This document shows positions 1-12,357 of a stretch of DNA of 64,000 nt, in pieces. Under the pieces are notes generated by a model. That model had not been told where the DNA came from. It worked only from the letters and a program-made list of their open reading frames with translations, and ran no database searches. The translations under genes and the position numbers were made by a program. The DNA comes from Allantophomopsis cytisporea (taxonomy: Eukaryota > Ascomycota > Leotiomycetes > Phacidiales > Phacidiaceae), in contig CP103021.1 in assembly GCA_024752435.1 (NCBI GenBank), positions 62,001-126,000 of the forward strand. Reading direction: 5' to 3'. Within the stretch, counting starts at the first letter, position 1. Each line of letters begins with the position of its first letter.

Positions 1-1448
1 TAGGACATCCATGATCAGACTTTGGCATCGGCTACGGCACATGGCAAGTACATTAACCCTGTTTGTTTGGAAAGTCCGGTTCCGATGAGCTGGGGGCGGC
101 TTGTGTATTGGCTGGCTGGGAAGTGAGGTGGCAGGGTGTGGCATTTGCATTCACAGCATCGACGAAAGGCAAAGCATCGCTCTACTACGTATGTGGGTTC
201 GACGACATGACATGGAAGAAAATTCCAACATTTCTACTGGATGTTTCTCGGTGACGCTGGCATAACGCATGCACAGTACAAAAAGTTTATGGCATGGTTC
301 TTCCTTTTTCCCTTTTCCTTTGCCGTGGAAGTTTGTATCGTCTCTGCTTTTGCCTTTACCTGAGACAAAACACGCATGCACAGATCTTGGATGGCAGCAA
401 GCTGACTTTGATGGATGAACACGGCTACTCAAGCTGTAATGAGGAAAACATGGACCTCATTTTCCATGTTTCAATTGTTGGAACTTCACCAGGGGTGAGG
501 GTTATTGGTCACTGGTCGTTGGTCGTTGGTCATCGAGTTGTGCCTCTTTGAACATCTCAAGCTACCTAGGCAGAGTTTCTGTGGTCAGTCTTACCGGGCC
601 TATTCCTCGCCGAGCCAATTCTTGGCAGTATCATCCAGTCCAAAGAACGAAAAACTGAAATGGGATTTAGTATGAGATGGATTAGTCCGCCGAAACATAA
701 TTGGTAGAACTCCAATCCCATGACGATGATGCTGGTTCTCACGATTCCGGGAAGTATTATTCCCAGCCGCTGTACAGTAGAAAATGAAGAGTAGCACGGT
801 AGGTACCAAGGCTTGGCTGACCAGTAACATGTTGCATCGTAGCATGAGGCCACAATAAGGTAATCCGCCGACTCACTCATCCATGAAGTTGTCATGGAGT
901 CGAGTCTGGAGAGAAGTGGAGTGTTCTCCATGAATACTTATGGACTAAGAAAGATAATCCCTACATAAGAGAATGGAGAGAGGTGACTAGTGAGGGAGGC
1001 TGTTCAGAGTGCGTCCCATGAAAACTCTAGATTATTCGGAGAGATCGAATTTCAACATTACAGAGTAGTCAATGATATCAAATCGGCTGAATTCATCCGC
1101 TGCCCTACTCGGTTTTGTTTTTGATGCACTCATAAAATATGGATCATTCAGGAGCGAACTGTTCACAAGTAATCAGCATGATCGAAGCATGATCACTGGC
1201 TTTGTGCTGAATGCTGTACTTCATTCAAGAAGGCACTTCATATGAGAAGCCTCCTTGTAAAAATCAGAATTCCATCGGATATGATACCCTGAGACACAAC
1301 GAACTAAAAGATCCACCGCATTCCACATGACGCCCGCGGCGTCCACTACCGCGCTGAGGACGGGAAAGGCGTACCTCTGGCTGGAGGAATCCTTCATCGC
1401 GAAACACGAAGGGTCAAAACCCAACGACCATCTCGTATCGTATTACGG

Positions 1449-1474
1449 CATGCTTTTGCTTTTGCTTTTGCTTG
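1449..1474 (+). repeat. (CTTTTG)n short tandem repeat
   Basis: About four head-to-tail copies of a TTTTGC hexamer read directly from the sequence. It lies in non-coding DNA and is an ordinary microsatellite. Confidence 0.7.
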
Positions 1475-2149
1475 CGAGCTTGCGGAAAAGGAATAGGGTC
1501 TTGTTTCGTCTTCGTACTGTACTTCTTTCTTCCCTCTTCGTATCAAGAGGTCTTTAGTAGTATGTTTCTTCTCCGCTTGTCCGCCGCCGCTGGAAAATCA
1601 TTCCATAATCATTTAGCATCCGGCTTATTATTGTACCGAGGATTATTGGCGGGGGAATTTGCCCCGTCCCTTGAACACCTGAGATTTGATGAACGCAGAG
1701 TACTCGAATCTGCTGATGGCGAGGAAATTAAAGCATCATCTCGAGTGAAATCATGCGTGGTGTTGTCTCTTTCGCTGGCCATGGGTAGATCTGTATGTAA
1801 GTGTTGTGACAGAGTCGCTGTACACCAGGCGGGTTTTTGCAGGGCCTTGCACAATATATTCGAGTGCTTGGCACATCAATCAGAGCATTAGCATGAACGT
1901 ATGCATAAGTAATCTAAAAAGCCTCTGAGGACTTGGACATAAGTATTTCCAAATACAGAACCAAATAACGCGATACTATTCACTCATTGTGCGGAGTTAT
2001 ACCAATCAATCATGCGGGTCGATCTATACAAAAGCTAACAACCCCATAATTACTCCAGGTTTTCTCCAAATCCTTGAACCCCACAAACGCAAAATCTCCC
2101 ACACCCACTCCAAGGCCCCACCATCACAGAAGCTTCCATTGCCGCGACC

Positions 2150-2477
2150 ATGCTTGCCAGCACGACGCGGAAGGCGTGTGCGACTTGTGCAGTTCAAACT
2201 GTCGGGGCCCGGCGTAAGTAAGATGCAGGTGTTAGTGCTGGTGCAGATCGCCAAACGGTCCGAATAGAAGCGGTGCGGTATTGGGGGCGGCTTGGGTGTG
2301 AACTTTGTCGTGTCAGAGGATGATGAGAGGGAGTATGGTGATGAAGATGAGGTTTCGATCGTTCTGGAAGATCGAGAGATGATGGATCCATTTGAGGCAT
2401 GTGGGAGATGGCGACTTTGTGGAACTCCATATTTGGGCTGGAAAATGATTGTGGGGTCACAATACCAAACACAGTAG
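2150..2477 (+). CDS. Weak candidate: two-exon 74-residue ORF
   Basis: An ATG at 2150 opens a 64-nt exon (2150-2213) encoding a basic peptide that starts MLASTTRKACATCAVQ, similar in composition to a mitochondrial presequence. A consensus GTAAGT donor follows at 2214. Joining to an AG at 2315-2316 keeps the frame open to a TAG at 2475-2477, through an acidic stretch and a Cys/Trp-containing tail. I recognise no family. It could equally be a broken 5' fragment of a mitochondrial protein gene or chance. The exon pairing is inferred only from frame and splice consensus. Confidence 0.2.
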
Positions 2478-3359
2478 ATATATCACAGAATCCATCTCCA
2501 ATAGGTCTGGACATGATTACATGTTACCAAGTGAGAGTGCATGTTGGCGCTAAGTGATGGGAACGGCATGAACTAATTTCGAGCATATGGATATCATTGT
2601 TGGAATCCTATCTGCTGCAGTCTGAGAATATAATGGAATACGCAGAAAAGCAGAAATGTGTGTCTGAATTGTCTACACAAATCACGATGAGAAGATTGCA
2701 TGTGCTATCATCAAAGACAATATTAATGAAATATACATCGAACTACTTCTCCCTTAATGCTACTCAAACTCTTGCCCATCTCCAAATGAGTTTATCATTC
2801 ACAAAATGCCTAACAGCACCCGAGTGCCGAGCAGACCATTCAAGTCAATCCTAGGCTCGTGGCACCGAATGGTACCTTTTCAAGCGCGGCACAGAAATTT
2901 ACTACGAAAGACTCTGGAGACAATGTGTTCAAAGAAGTTTGGGCAGGGCATTATTTTCTGGTGCCGTAGCCCGAAGTGGCTTGCCACGCTCGCTCGCCAG
3001 GAGATGCTAAATATGGTCCTACTTCATAAGAAACATCGTGAAACTAGATGCTTTATGGCAAATGTACTAGTTTTGTATAATCAGAACTGACGGTCCGAAT
3101 TGGCAGTATGATTTGACCATATCCAGTACTATCATATTTAACCGGCTGCACTGAAGAAATATAGGAAACTGTCGAGCAAGACTGGAAGTCACAAATAATC
3201 TGAGATCTAGAAATAGATTGAGATATGGTAGGTTGTTATTCTGTACTGTTAAAAAGATTACCATTACAAGCTGATGCTGGGGTATTTTTCTTATTCATTT
3301 CCATTAAGTTTTCATGATCCAAAAATTTCAGGGTTTCAAGTTGACGTAGCTAGTCATGC

Positions 3360-5532
3360 TTAGCCATGTGCGGAAGACACAGGATTCTTGATGTCGTATT
3401 TATCCAATTCGCTGCCATCACCTGAATAACCTATGCGATCTCTGTTGTCGTCAATTATGCGTGCGTATTCGAGTAGCAGACGGTAAGTATAGATCTAAAA
3501 TTGTCAGTCCTGGAGCAGAAAAATGCCATTGGCAACCGGCTATGGCGTGGGCAGCCGTAACAACAATAATCGTGGGGAGCACTTACTTCCAGATCTTCTT
3601 GTCTAAGTACCTTACTAGCCCACTCTCTTGCCTGCCTTGCAATCTTCTTCCCCTCAAAGTCATGACGTGGAACGTAAATACCTGCATTTGCATAATTCTT
3701 GTAACCATCAATACCATCCCCGAACTTGGAGGCTGTATCTTCTGTTCCAAAACCCGCTTTACCAATGCCAATGAAGTAGGTGAGAAGAGTGTAGACATCG
3801 TCGAAGCGGTTGTCCATAGGTACAAAATGTCTCCAGGCGAAGAGTCGGCTGTCATGCCATTCTCTAAATATCGTTGCTTTGATACCCAGACTCTTGGACT
3901 GAAGGAAGGCACGCCAGCGCCCTGAGAAGGAATGGCCGTCGACGTCGACTAAGTATTTGTACTTGAACTGTTCAGACAGAGAAATCTGTGGCTTGAGTGT
4001 CCATACGTCGGCATAGAAATCGCAATTTGGAATGCAGCCCCATGTCTCTGTGAAACCCACGTCGCTGTGAGCGGCTGCAAAGCTAGAAGGTTGGAACTGA
4101 TAGACGTTTTCGAATTGACCTTTCGTCATTGGGTTCTCGGACAAAATACGTACTTCTTTGTCAGCCATCTCAGTGGAGTTCATTAATTGAACTAGGCGTT
4201 GTCGATGCATTTCTTTCCAATTAGTCGATATTTGGGTTCCACCAGAAGTTACACCTCGCCATACCATCACATCCAATTTGTCTTCCCAAGCTACGTCGAA
4301 TTGTCCATTGTAGTCGTAACGATCATCATTCTTCCAATACATATTGGCTGGAAAAAGAATGTCGCTGTTGACACTTACTTTGCACTCGCCAAACACGGGC
4401 AGGAGTCGGCGACTGGCAAGTATTGAAGAAGATGAATATAGGAATCCGTGTTTCCATTCTATCTCAGGACCAACAGTACAGAGATCGGTCGAGAGATTGA
4501 AGTTCGTTATGAGACCACCCATAGGATCTTTATAAAGTCGTTCGGCATCGGTGATCGTACTGGTATCATTCCTTGCATGGGATTCTGGAGGACAGGCTTC
4601 CTTAGCCAGATCCATGTATTGCTTTCCTGCAGCCGAGAACCATTCAGTCTCTGGCATCGTGAAATTCGTATCGCCTTCCACATATAGTCCTGGCATGTCT
4701 TTTGACCATTCATCCAAGGCTTCTGGAGGGATTTGTCGGCTCGTCACTTCCTTATCCAACAATTCTTGCATATCCTCCCAAGGTACTACAAGTCGGGGTT
4801 GATCCAAGCGATTCATGGCAATATCCATGTCTGGTAGATGCTTCACGAACCTTTCGATCATGGTGACAAGCGTTTCAGATCTCCAAGAGTCGTCCTTGGC
4901 CTTGTTCTTATATACCTTGTGATCCCGGATATGTATAGCAGAGAGACCAGCCCCGGGCTCTTCAGGCATATTGGCAGCTAGAGAACGAATGACTGCGGGT
5001 TCGACGCCCCAGAAAGGTCGAAGGTCGTCCATAATTTGTTCAAAATCGTCAATGTTGTGAACATTCTTGTCTCTTGCGAATATGTACCATTCCTTGAAAC
5101 CTGGTGGTGGATGTCGCCCATATTTACGTCGGTACTTGGACACAGTATCTGCAAACGTTGTTGATCGGCTCTCTTCGTAGGCCTGCCATGCCTTGTCGGC
5201 CTCTTTCATTAATCCAGCAATCGGGTGTGCGTCGACTGTGTCATCGAGCTCGAGAGCGAGATCCTTCTCATCGTCGTGGGTTTCCGATACTTTAGGTACC
5301 TATAGAAATCTTGTTAGTGTCTTTGATTTACCGTATCTTGTACGCGCAAACTTGCCTTTGGATTAGGCTTATCCAAAACACTGATTTCTTTGATCTTCTG
5401 TCCCACATCGACACCGGATAGCATTAATAGATTAACCAGGATAATCACTAGTCCTATAGATGCTATTGTGAGAAACAGTCGCCGCCTCCCGGGACTGAAC
5501 GAGGGTATCATCTTGTAAGGATCTCTTCGCAA
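3360..5532 (-). CDS. CAP10-like glycosyltransferase (GT90 family)
   Basis: Predicted type II Golgi/ER membrane glycosyltransferase of the GT90 family. In Cryptococcus its relative CAP10 is needed for capsule, and related enzymes transfer xylose or other sugars. Exons are 5532-5356, 5299-3587 and 3494-3360, giving 674 residues. Residues about 17-39 form a single membrane anchor after a basic N-terminus. The C-terminal half carries the family signature YLVDVDGHSFSGRW (near residue 510) followed by KSLGIKATIFREWH and RFDDVYTLLTYFIG. The last intron (3495-3586, GTAAGT donor) is needed to reach the conserved ending YTYRLLLEYARI. The first intron is unusual: the best consensus is AAG|GCAAGT, a 56-nt GC-AG intron (5300-5355). 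A GT donor at 5331 would make it only 32 nt. Divergent from the ribosomal protein gene at 5985. Acceptor sugar unknown. Confidence 0.9.
5300..5355 (-). other. Probable GC-AG intron of the GT90 gene
   Basis: On the minus strand the exon ends AAG and the intron opens GCAAGT, the usual context of non-canonical GC donors. It contains a CTAAC branch-like element and ends CTATAG. Both this choice (56 nt) and the GT at 5331 (32 nt) preserve the frame; 32 nt is shorter than every other intron in the window (46 nt or more). Confidence 0.55.
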
Positions 5533-5984
5533 GAGGAGCTGTAAGATGCCTTATCGCGGCTTCGATGATCACCGAGGCATGAGAAACAACAAATATATTT
5601 GAAGTATAATCCAGACCAGAAGATGGTTATTTAGTAGAAGCGATGTAGTCGCGTTCAAAGTCGAGTGCAGTTCGAGTCAAACGAATGGAAATAATTGTGC
5701 AAGGCTCTTGGCTGTTCACGATAGATTGTCTGAGTTGACATATTGCGTCAACCGCCGGCCGCACTTAGCATAAGGTAAGTTAAACTGGCACGCTGGTAAA
5801 CCTGGAGATGGCCGATCTAGACGTCGGATCCCTGCAATTACCTTACAACTCGATGCGACCGCAAGCCTGTAGTGCTTGTGGAGCTAACGATTTTTAGGAA
5901 CTGGCAGTTAACACGTGATCTCAGATTTCTGTGTTGTGAATCGGCAACGACGAAGTCCATCATCTACTCAAACAACACATCATC
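5533..5984. promoter_or_regulatory. Divergent promoter, GT90 gene / uL15m gene
   Basis: 452 bp between two oppositely transcribed start codons. It contains a CACGTG E-box at 5912-5917, about 70 bp upstream of the ribosomal protein ATG, and a GC-rich patch CCGCCGGCCGC near 5752. No clear TATA box. Regulatory role is inferred from position only. Confidence 0.5.
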
Positions 5985-6947
5985 ATGCCTCCACGATTAC
6001 CGGCCTTGGTGGCGCATAGCCGCGCACTCCAGGCATCCCAAGGACCTTTGTCTGCCTTTCTGGTTCCATTCCTTCAAGCCAGAAATGCTTCGGTTTTGGC
6101 TTCCTTGGCCGATAACCCTGGAGCTTACAACAAGCGCATCAGGCGTGGAAGAGGTCCCTCATCAGGGAAGGGAAAGACATCCGGTAGAGGTCATAAGGGT
6201 CAGAAGCAGCATGGAAAAGTACCAGCACGTTTCCAGGGTGGTCAGACGCCACAAGAAATTGTACACGGAGAGAGAGGTTTTGAGAATCAGTACGTGTGAA
6301 GCGCTTTCGTGCATGGCTGTTGCGTGTCATGTTACATTTCACAAATCAATTGCTCATAAATCTTTAGCTTCTCCGTCGAAATGTCTCCTGTCAACTTAGA
6401 TCGTATCCAATCGTGGATTGACCAGGGTCGGCTTGATCCATCGAAACCTATTACACTTAAGGAATTGGCGGACTCGAGATGCCTACATGGAGTCAAGGAT
6501 GGCGTCAAGCTATTAGGACGAAATGCTGGTGAATTGAAAACGCCAATCAACATTCTTGTGTCTCGTGCCTCCACCTCGGCAATTGAGGCCGTCGAAGCTG
6601 CGGGCGGCAAGGTCACTACACGATTCTACACGCCTGCTTCGATTCGCAGAGTATTGAGAGGTGAATCCGAGTCATCCTTTGTGCCACTCGCTATGACAGG
6701 ACCTCCAACGAAATCTTCTCCTATCCTTGATGCTGCTAGCTCGTCACCATTTACCTTTAGACTGCCAGATCCAACCAGCAGAAAGGATATCGAGTACTAC
6801 AGAGATCCAGCACACCGAGGTTACCTCAGCCATCTCTTGGAGGAGGGACAAGGACCAAGTTTGTTCTTCAAGACGCCTGGTACCGGCAACATCCGAAGAA
6901 AGAAGGCAAAGGGTGGTAATGCAGCTGGTGAAAATAAGGTCTGGTAG
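5985..6947 (+). CDS. MRPL10: Mitochondrial large-subunit ribosomal protein uL15m
   Basis: Structural protein of the mitochondrial large ribosomal subunit (yeast YmL10, bacterial L15 family). Exons 5985-6289 and 6368-6947 give 294 residues. The first 40 residues are basic, hydrophobic and low in acids, consistent with a mitochondrial presequence. Residues about 54-76 carry the L15 signature rich in Gly/Lys/Arg (GRGPSSGKGKTSGRGHKG), and the second exon contains the L15 core, with KPITLKELADSRCLHGVKDG and GRNAGELKTPINILVSRAS. The donor is GTACGT at 6290 and the acceptor TTTAG at 6367. The C-terminal extension beyond the bacterial L15 length, including a DIEYYRDPAHRGYLSHL segment, is usual for fungal mitochondrial forms. 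Confidence 0.93.
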
Positions 6948-7163
6948 GCATAAGGAATATGCTCGAATATACTGTACACTATGTATTGCGGTAATCAATG
7001 ATACTTAAAAGCCAATGCGTGATACTACAGGGATCTGTGATTGGTATCATGTTGTGCCGCAGCGAAATGTTCAATGTGGCAGGAATGTGGGGGATGTGGA
7101 CATTTATAAACCTCTCACTCCTTTTGATTCAGGTCCGTCGAATTCTCCTCTTAAATTACCACA

Positions 7164-8265
7164 ATGTCGAAGAGTACCAGCAGACTGGATCGTTGCCAAC
7201 CAGGCAGTAAATATGAGCTCAAGAACGATGAGGCGGAAGCCGGGAGGTACAATCCCTGATTCCTTGCTTGTAGGTTATCTAACGATTATTAGACTAAACG
7301 TACAGCACTTTGTTATGCAAGAAACTTTGGGATTCCTTTTGCATCCAACCCTAGAAGTTCCAGAATTCAATCTTCGCATCGCAGATGTGGCATGCGGCAC
7401 AGGAAGCTGGTTGCTCGAGCTTGCCAGATCAAGTGATTCCAGTTGCCTGTTTGATGGCTTTGATATTTGCAGTGTCAAATTCCCTGATCCAGCCGTCTTA
7501 CCCGAAAATGTGAAGCTTTTCGAGCACAACGCCCTGAGACCCTTCCCGAAGCAATTTCGAGAACAGTACGACGTGGTCAACTTAAGACTTATGGTTCTGG
7601 CTCTGGAAAAGAAGGATTGGTATATACTGACAAAGAACGTCAAGGCTTTATTGAGTACGACTAGCAAATTCCAAATCTTGAATACACTGACTCTTACAGA
7701 ACCGAGTAGCTACATACAATGGGCTGAGGCAAATACTATCAAAGGACATATGCGCGTGTTCCAAACAGTACCTGCAGTATCCACTCGAGCTTTAGAGGAG
7801 CTTGTTGATGCATATCAAACTTTTCTATACGCTCTGGGGAAAGATATCAGCGGCGTGACACGCTTGCCGCATATTTTCAAGAAGCTCAAGTTGGACCTTA
7901 TTTGTTTAGAACATTACTGCTCGAACACAACCGAGAAGCGATTCAGAGATAGTTTCACCAGAACCACCTCTTGGCTGTGCCTTCAGCTAGCGAGGAACAA
8001 ATTTACAAAGATCAAAGGGAGCGGATGGGACAAGGAGAGGGTTGACAGAGCGGAGAGGGAGGTAGCGGAGAATACCAAGGATGGAAAGATATTCTTGACT
8101 GTGGACATGGAGGTCTTCATCGCTAGAAAGTCGGATACATGTGGCTGTTTTGGCGGGGGTATCAACGGCTTCGTACCACGCTATGTCACCCGTGCTTACG
8201 ATCTTGGGCAATCTCTGCCTCGGAAATTGATGGGACTAGTCCATGGAGGATTTTTACTTCTATGA
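7164..8265 (+). CDS. LaeA-like SAM-dependent methyltransferase
   Basis: Class I S-adenosylmethionine-dependent methyltransferase of the LaeA-like type common in moulds, many involved in secondary metabolism or of unknown substrate. Exons 7164-7246 and 7293-8265 give 351 residues. The start was chosen because ATG 7164 encodes KYELKNDEAEAGR, which joins across a 46-nt intron to LNVQHFVMQETLG, restoring the typical N-terminal block (Y-x-L-x2-D-x2-E-x2-R-x4-QH). An unspliced ORF starting further upstream lacks this block. Motif I, VACGTGSWLLEL, lies at residues about 60-71, followed by FDGFDICSVKFPDPAVLPEN (motif II region) and FREQYDVVNLRLMVLALEK. No biosynthetic gene cluster surrounds it. It has only a loose resemblance to the global regulator LaeA itself. 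Confidence 0.85.
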
Positions 8266-9536
8266 CCAGATAACCTCCCTTGTTCTCGATTGATTCCTGC
8301 GGTGCACGATATGACGGAAGTAGATTTGTTTATGATATATAATCTAGGCGCGGTGTCTATATATGAGTGAGTAGTTGCATTCGTACCGGTAAACTGCATG
8401 GTGTTCAATCTCAGTCGTATCTCGAATCTTTGTAGCCATAATCAATTGGTTCTGTTTCTTGCTTGTCACACAACAATTCTCATGAGAAAGCTATCGAACC
8501 AATACCTATGAATTGACTTCGACTCCATAAGTTATGCTAGTTCTACACATAGGTAGTTCTTCGCAAGGCGAAGATGAGAAGATTGGACTTGGGTCCCAAA
8601 TGAACGTATAGAACATGTAGTTGTCCTTCCTGCATTAAACAATTTGTCAATACTCTTCAGTACTCTCATTGATAGATCACCAAGATCTGGCTATCATACT
8701 TGAGATTACCTCATAGTTTAATTGATATGCAGCTTTCACATAACTACATATATTTGTAATTAGCGGTCACAAAACAATTGTAGACAACACTTTTGCTATG
8801 AACATGTAAAGTCAGTTCTCAAACACACCGCTTTGAAAAGTACTCAAGGTGGGGGTTGCCGCGAAATGTTTCAATTAACCTTGAACCAGGAATCTCTCGA
8901 AAATCCTTGGAAATTCTGAAGGGCACGGAAATCAGAAAATTAGTATAGAAGAATAGAAGAATAGATAAATAGCTACTGCGTACAAGTAGGGTATGATAAT
9001 CTAGCAGTGGACTGTACAAAAGCCCTACGAACTCGAGAGTTCGACATATATAATTCTAGGGTTCAAAATTTCACGATGTTGATACGATGGAACAAGATAG
9101 TGTTCTGACGACCAACATTGTAAGGTCATACCGGCTCAGTAGTACGTAATCGAGGATATGACAGTACGCAAGAATTGAGTCTACGCGGTGCAAAATCTCT
9201 GAGGAATAATAATACAAAGAGAAAGAGACAGAGAAAACCAAAGTCTCTTTAGCCTTTACACGCGTGTAGATTAACATTAAAATATCAAACTCTACCTCTT
9301 CAAAATCGTAGATAATTTTGAGTTGTCCAAGGTTGTGCTGGTCGCGGCAGTGGTGGACTTGCGTATCGTTGCCTTAGCGCCACGACCGTTGGAGGAGCTC
9401 GGAGCATGACAATCTACCTGTGCCTTGACAACGCAACCGATTACCCCGTCCAAATCAACTAGACAACTAGACACGAAGAAGTATTCCATCTTCATCTGCA
9501 GTTCTTCTTGGTTTGCCTTCATTTATCAATTGCATC
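8266..9536. other. Intergenic region upstream of MVP1
   Basis: About 1.27 kb, AT-rich between roughly 8450 and 9300, without an ORF I can support on either strand. It should hold the methyltransferase 3' UTR and the MVP1 promoter. No repeat or RNA gene was recognised. Confidence 0.6.
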
Positions 9537-11904
9537 ATGTCGTTGTTTGGCACTTCGCCGACAGAAGAATCGCCTGCTGCGACAGCTTCCAAATCCCGCG
9601 TATCACTGTTCGATGACGAGGGTCCAACACCCGGCTCCAAATCCTCCCTCTTTGCGGACGACGATGCCTCTAGTGATTCTCCTTGGGCGATGCCAACTCC
9701 GAAGAAGGCTGCTCGCGGAGAATTAATTAAGAAATTATTACCAACATCTGATGTTCCGGAGAGTTATGTTGATATCTATGATAACGTTGCGAGAGATGAC
9801 GGATCGGCTGGTGGGATCAGCACGAATGGTGTCGAGCGAGTCTTAACAGCTGCTGGTCTAAGCTCGTCTGATAAGAGCAGCATACAAAGCATTATCTCAT
9901 CTGGTGATGAGAGCCTGAGTCGCAATGAGTTCAACGTTTTGTTGGCATTGATTGGACTTGCTCAAGAAAAGGAAGACATTACGTTGGATAGTGTTGATGA
10001 GCGTAGACGAAGTAAGCTCCCCGTGCAATCCTTAACCATATCGACGACAACCCTAAACAATGAATCAGATCTTCCAGAGCCAAAACTTCCCAGCTTGACG
10101 GATTCCATGCCCAGCACCGCCGAACTGGCGTCGAAACCCGCTCAGCGTCCAACATCACCCCCTTCACCGCCAAAGACCCAACCTGCCTCAACCGCATCCT
10201 CAGCACGACCACAAAACATGTCGAAGAAATCCCTTGAATTTCCCGAGGCAGACCCTTGGGGAAGCTCAGTTATGCATTCTGGACATAATCATGTCTCAGC
10301 CGCGCCTGCGAATGGTGCTTCTAAACCAAATGGCTCTCACACTCCAGTACGCACAACCAGTTCCTTCACGACTACCTCAAACGAGGCATCGAATGGAACA
10401 CCCAGATCACCGACCAACGGACCTGTAGAGGCTCCTGGTGATGCATGGGGTTCCTATGACAATGCTCCGTTTGATAATTCAACAAGCTCTGGAATAGGTG
10501 GAGTGGGATTTGGCGCACCAGGTGGAGATGATGGCGATAGACCAACATCAAAACCGGCAAACAGATCATTTGGGGCTGGCCATGTGACAGGAAGTGGTAT
10601 CGAAGAGACAATTATAATTACACTTTTACCTGAGAAGGAGGGCATGTTCATGTTCCAGCACCACAACTACCAAGTTGCGAGTCCACGACGAGGTAGCAAA
10701 GTGGTCAGACGTTATAGTGATTTCGTATGGCTTCTAGACTGCTTGCAGAAGCGATATCCATTCAGACAATTACCACTGCTTCCACCAAAACGAGTTGGAG
10801 GTATGTGAGATTGGAGCCGTCTTGGATGCAAACACTAACTTTGAGTAGTTAACGGTAGCCACCTTGCTGCTGATAACACTTTCATCGAGAAGCGCAGACG
10901 TGGGCTGTCACGATTCACCAATGCCCTTGCCAGACACCCTGTTCTAAGCCAAGAGCAGCTTGTCATCATGTTCCTAACTGTACCAACGGTAGGCAATCTT
11001 CAATATTTTTAAGTCCCTATAATTGACAGGTTACTGACATAGCATCAGGAATTGGCTGTATGGCGGAAACAAGCTACAATCTCTGTACAAGAAGAGTTTG
11101 TAGGAAAACCACTCCCACCTGGACTTGAGGATTCTCTTCCCTCTACCTTGAACGATTTGTTCGAGAAGACTCGCTCTGGAGTAAGACGCTCTGCCGAAGT
11201 GTATATCAATGCTTGCAACCTACTTGATCGACTGGCAAAGCGAAATGAAGGCCTCGCAGCAGACCATCTCCGACTGTCCTTGTCCTTACAAACCCTCACA
11301 GACGCTACTCAAGATACTTACGCCACCGATACGAATGATGTGCCGTTATTAAACGAAGGACTCAACGCCACTGCAAAGCACCTTTCCAATAGCCAAAGTT
11401 TGTTAGAGGATGAGGCCAGAGCTTGGGACGAAGGTGTCCTTGAGGATCTGAAGAGACAAAGGGATGCTCTTGTCAGTATGCGTGAGATGTTCGATCGCCG
11501 TGACAGATACGATAAGGATAACATCCCTTACCTGGAGAGGAGAATACAAAACAGTGAAACTAAACTTGCCAATTTGCACCAGAAACCAGAACACCTAGTA
11601 AAGCCTGGTGAGAAGGAGAAGGTGACTGAGTCGATCATCAAGGTATGTGAACTTCTATCCTCGATCACTTTTATGTGGTTTCTGACTCCCGCAGGACAAA
11701 GAGTCAATTGTTGCTCAACATGCTCGTGGAGTTTTCATCAAAGAATGTATTCGGGATGAACTTATCTTCTTCCAACAATCCCAATACCATGTCAGCCGAT
11801 GGAATCAAGATTGGGCTCAAGAGCGCGTCAAGTACTCCGAGTTGCAAGCCGACAATTGGAAGCAGTTGCACGAGGAGCTCGAGAGTATGCCGCTTGGAGA
11901 TTAA
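9537..11904 (+). CDS. MVP1: Sorting nexin Mvp1 (PX-BAR)
   Basis: Endosomal sorting nexin (SNX8 family) that binds phosphatidylinositol 3-phosphate and shapes tubules for cargo recycling. Exons 9537-10800, 10849-10988, 11049-11642 and 11695-11904 give 735 residues. Residues 1-80 are low-complexity. About 85-145 resemble the EH-like region of Mvp1, with GISTNGVERVLTAAGLS and SLSRNEFNVLLALIGLA. About 150-345 are a disordered Ser/Pro/Asn linker. The PX domain starts near 353 with the phosphoinositide-binding RRYSDFVWLLDCL and continues across two introns through LPLLPPKRVGGVNG and RRRGLSRFTNALARHPVL. The remainder is a helical BAR region ending in ELESMPLGD. The start ATG 9537 gives MSLFGTSP, as in fungal homologues. 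All four splice junctions keep frame and have GT-AG ends. Confidence 0.93.
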
Positions 11905-12357
11905 ATTGACGTGGCACGTTAGGAGCGAAGGAGTACGATCGTTGTTTTATCATCTTCCTTACAAGCGATTTGTCTAGCAGCCCACCAACGCTCTTGTGAC
12001 TTTTGGGGTTCTTGTGTACGGATAGGTTCCCATTGCTTATGTAGTCTTACATACCCATCATCGAATTTCTCTTCCTCGTAGAAGCATATATTAATCAGTG
12101 AAGTCGTGCCATTGTACCCGTAATGATAAGGCTTTGGAATGGTGCCTTATTGTTGCTTGATTGCCTCACGAGTTTAAATTACAAGCGCAAGGCTGACTTC
12201 CCGACGTCGCTTATGATAAGCTCTCTATCGGACATCCTCGTCACAACTTCCCAGCGCATCATATAGCGTGGTGAATGTTTATGTTTCTTCTGTGATATTC
12301 TGCCACAACCTCTCGCAACTCACTCTTTTCTCATTCATACTTTGAATACCCTTTACA
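11905..12357. other. MVP1-DCN1 intergenic region
   Basis: 453 bp between two genes on the same strand. No ORF or repeat. A pyrimidine-rich stretch (CTCACTCTTTTCTCATTC) lies about 35 bp before the DCN1 ATG, as is common near fungal transcription starts. Confidence 0.5.

Larger units (their letters stand above)
1..3359. other. Gene-poor left flank
   Basis: No open reading frame here resembles a known protein; most are short and in conflict on both strands. Visible structure is minor: a short direct repeat of TGGTCGT/TTGGTC near 505-535 and four copies of TTTTGC-like hexamers near 1450-1475. The only gene-like signal is the two-exon candidate at 2150-2477, listed separately. Confidence 0.6.

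Noticed and set aside
7015..7163. Upstream extension of the methyltransferase ORF to 7015
   Set aside because: The unspliced frame gives an N-terminus unlike the family, while ATG 7164 plus a 46-nt intron restores the conserved N-terminal block.
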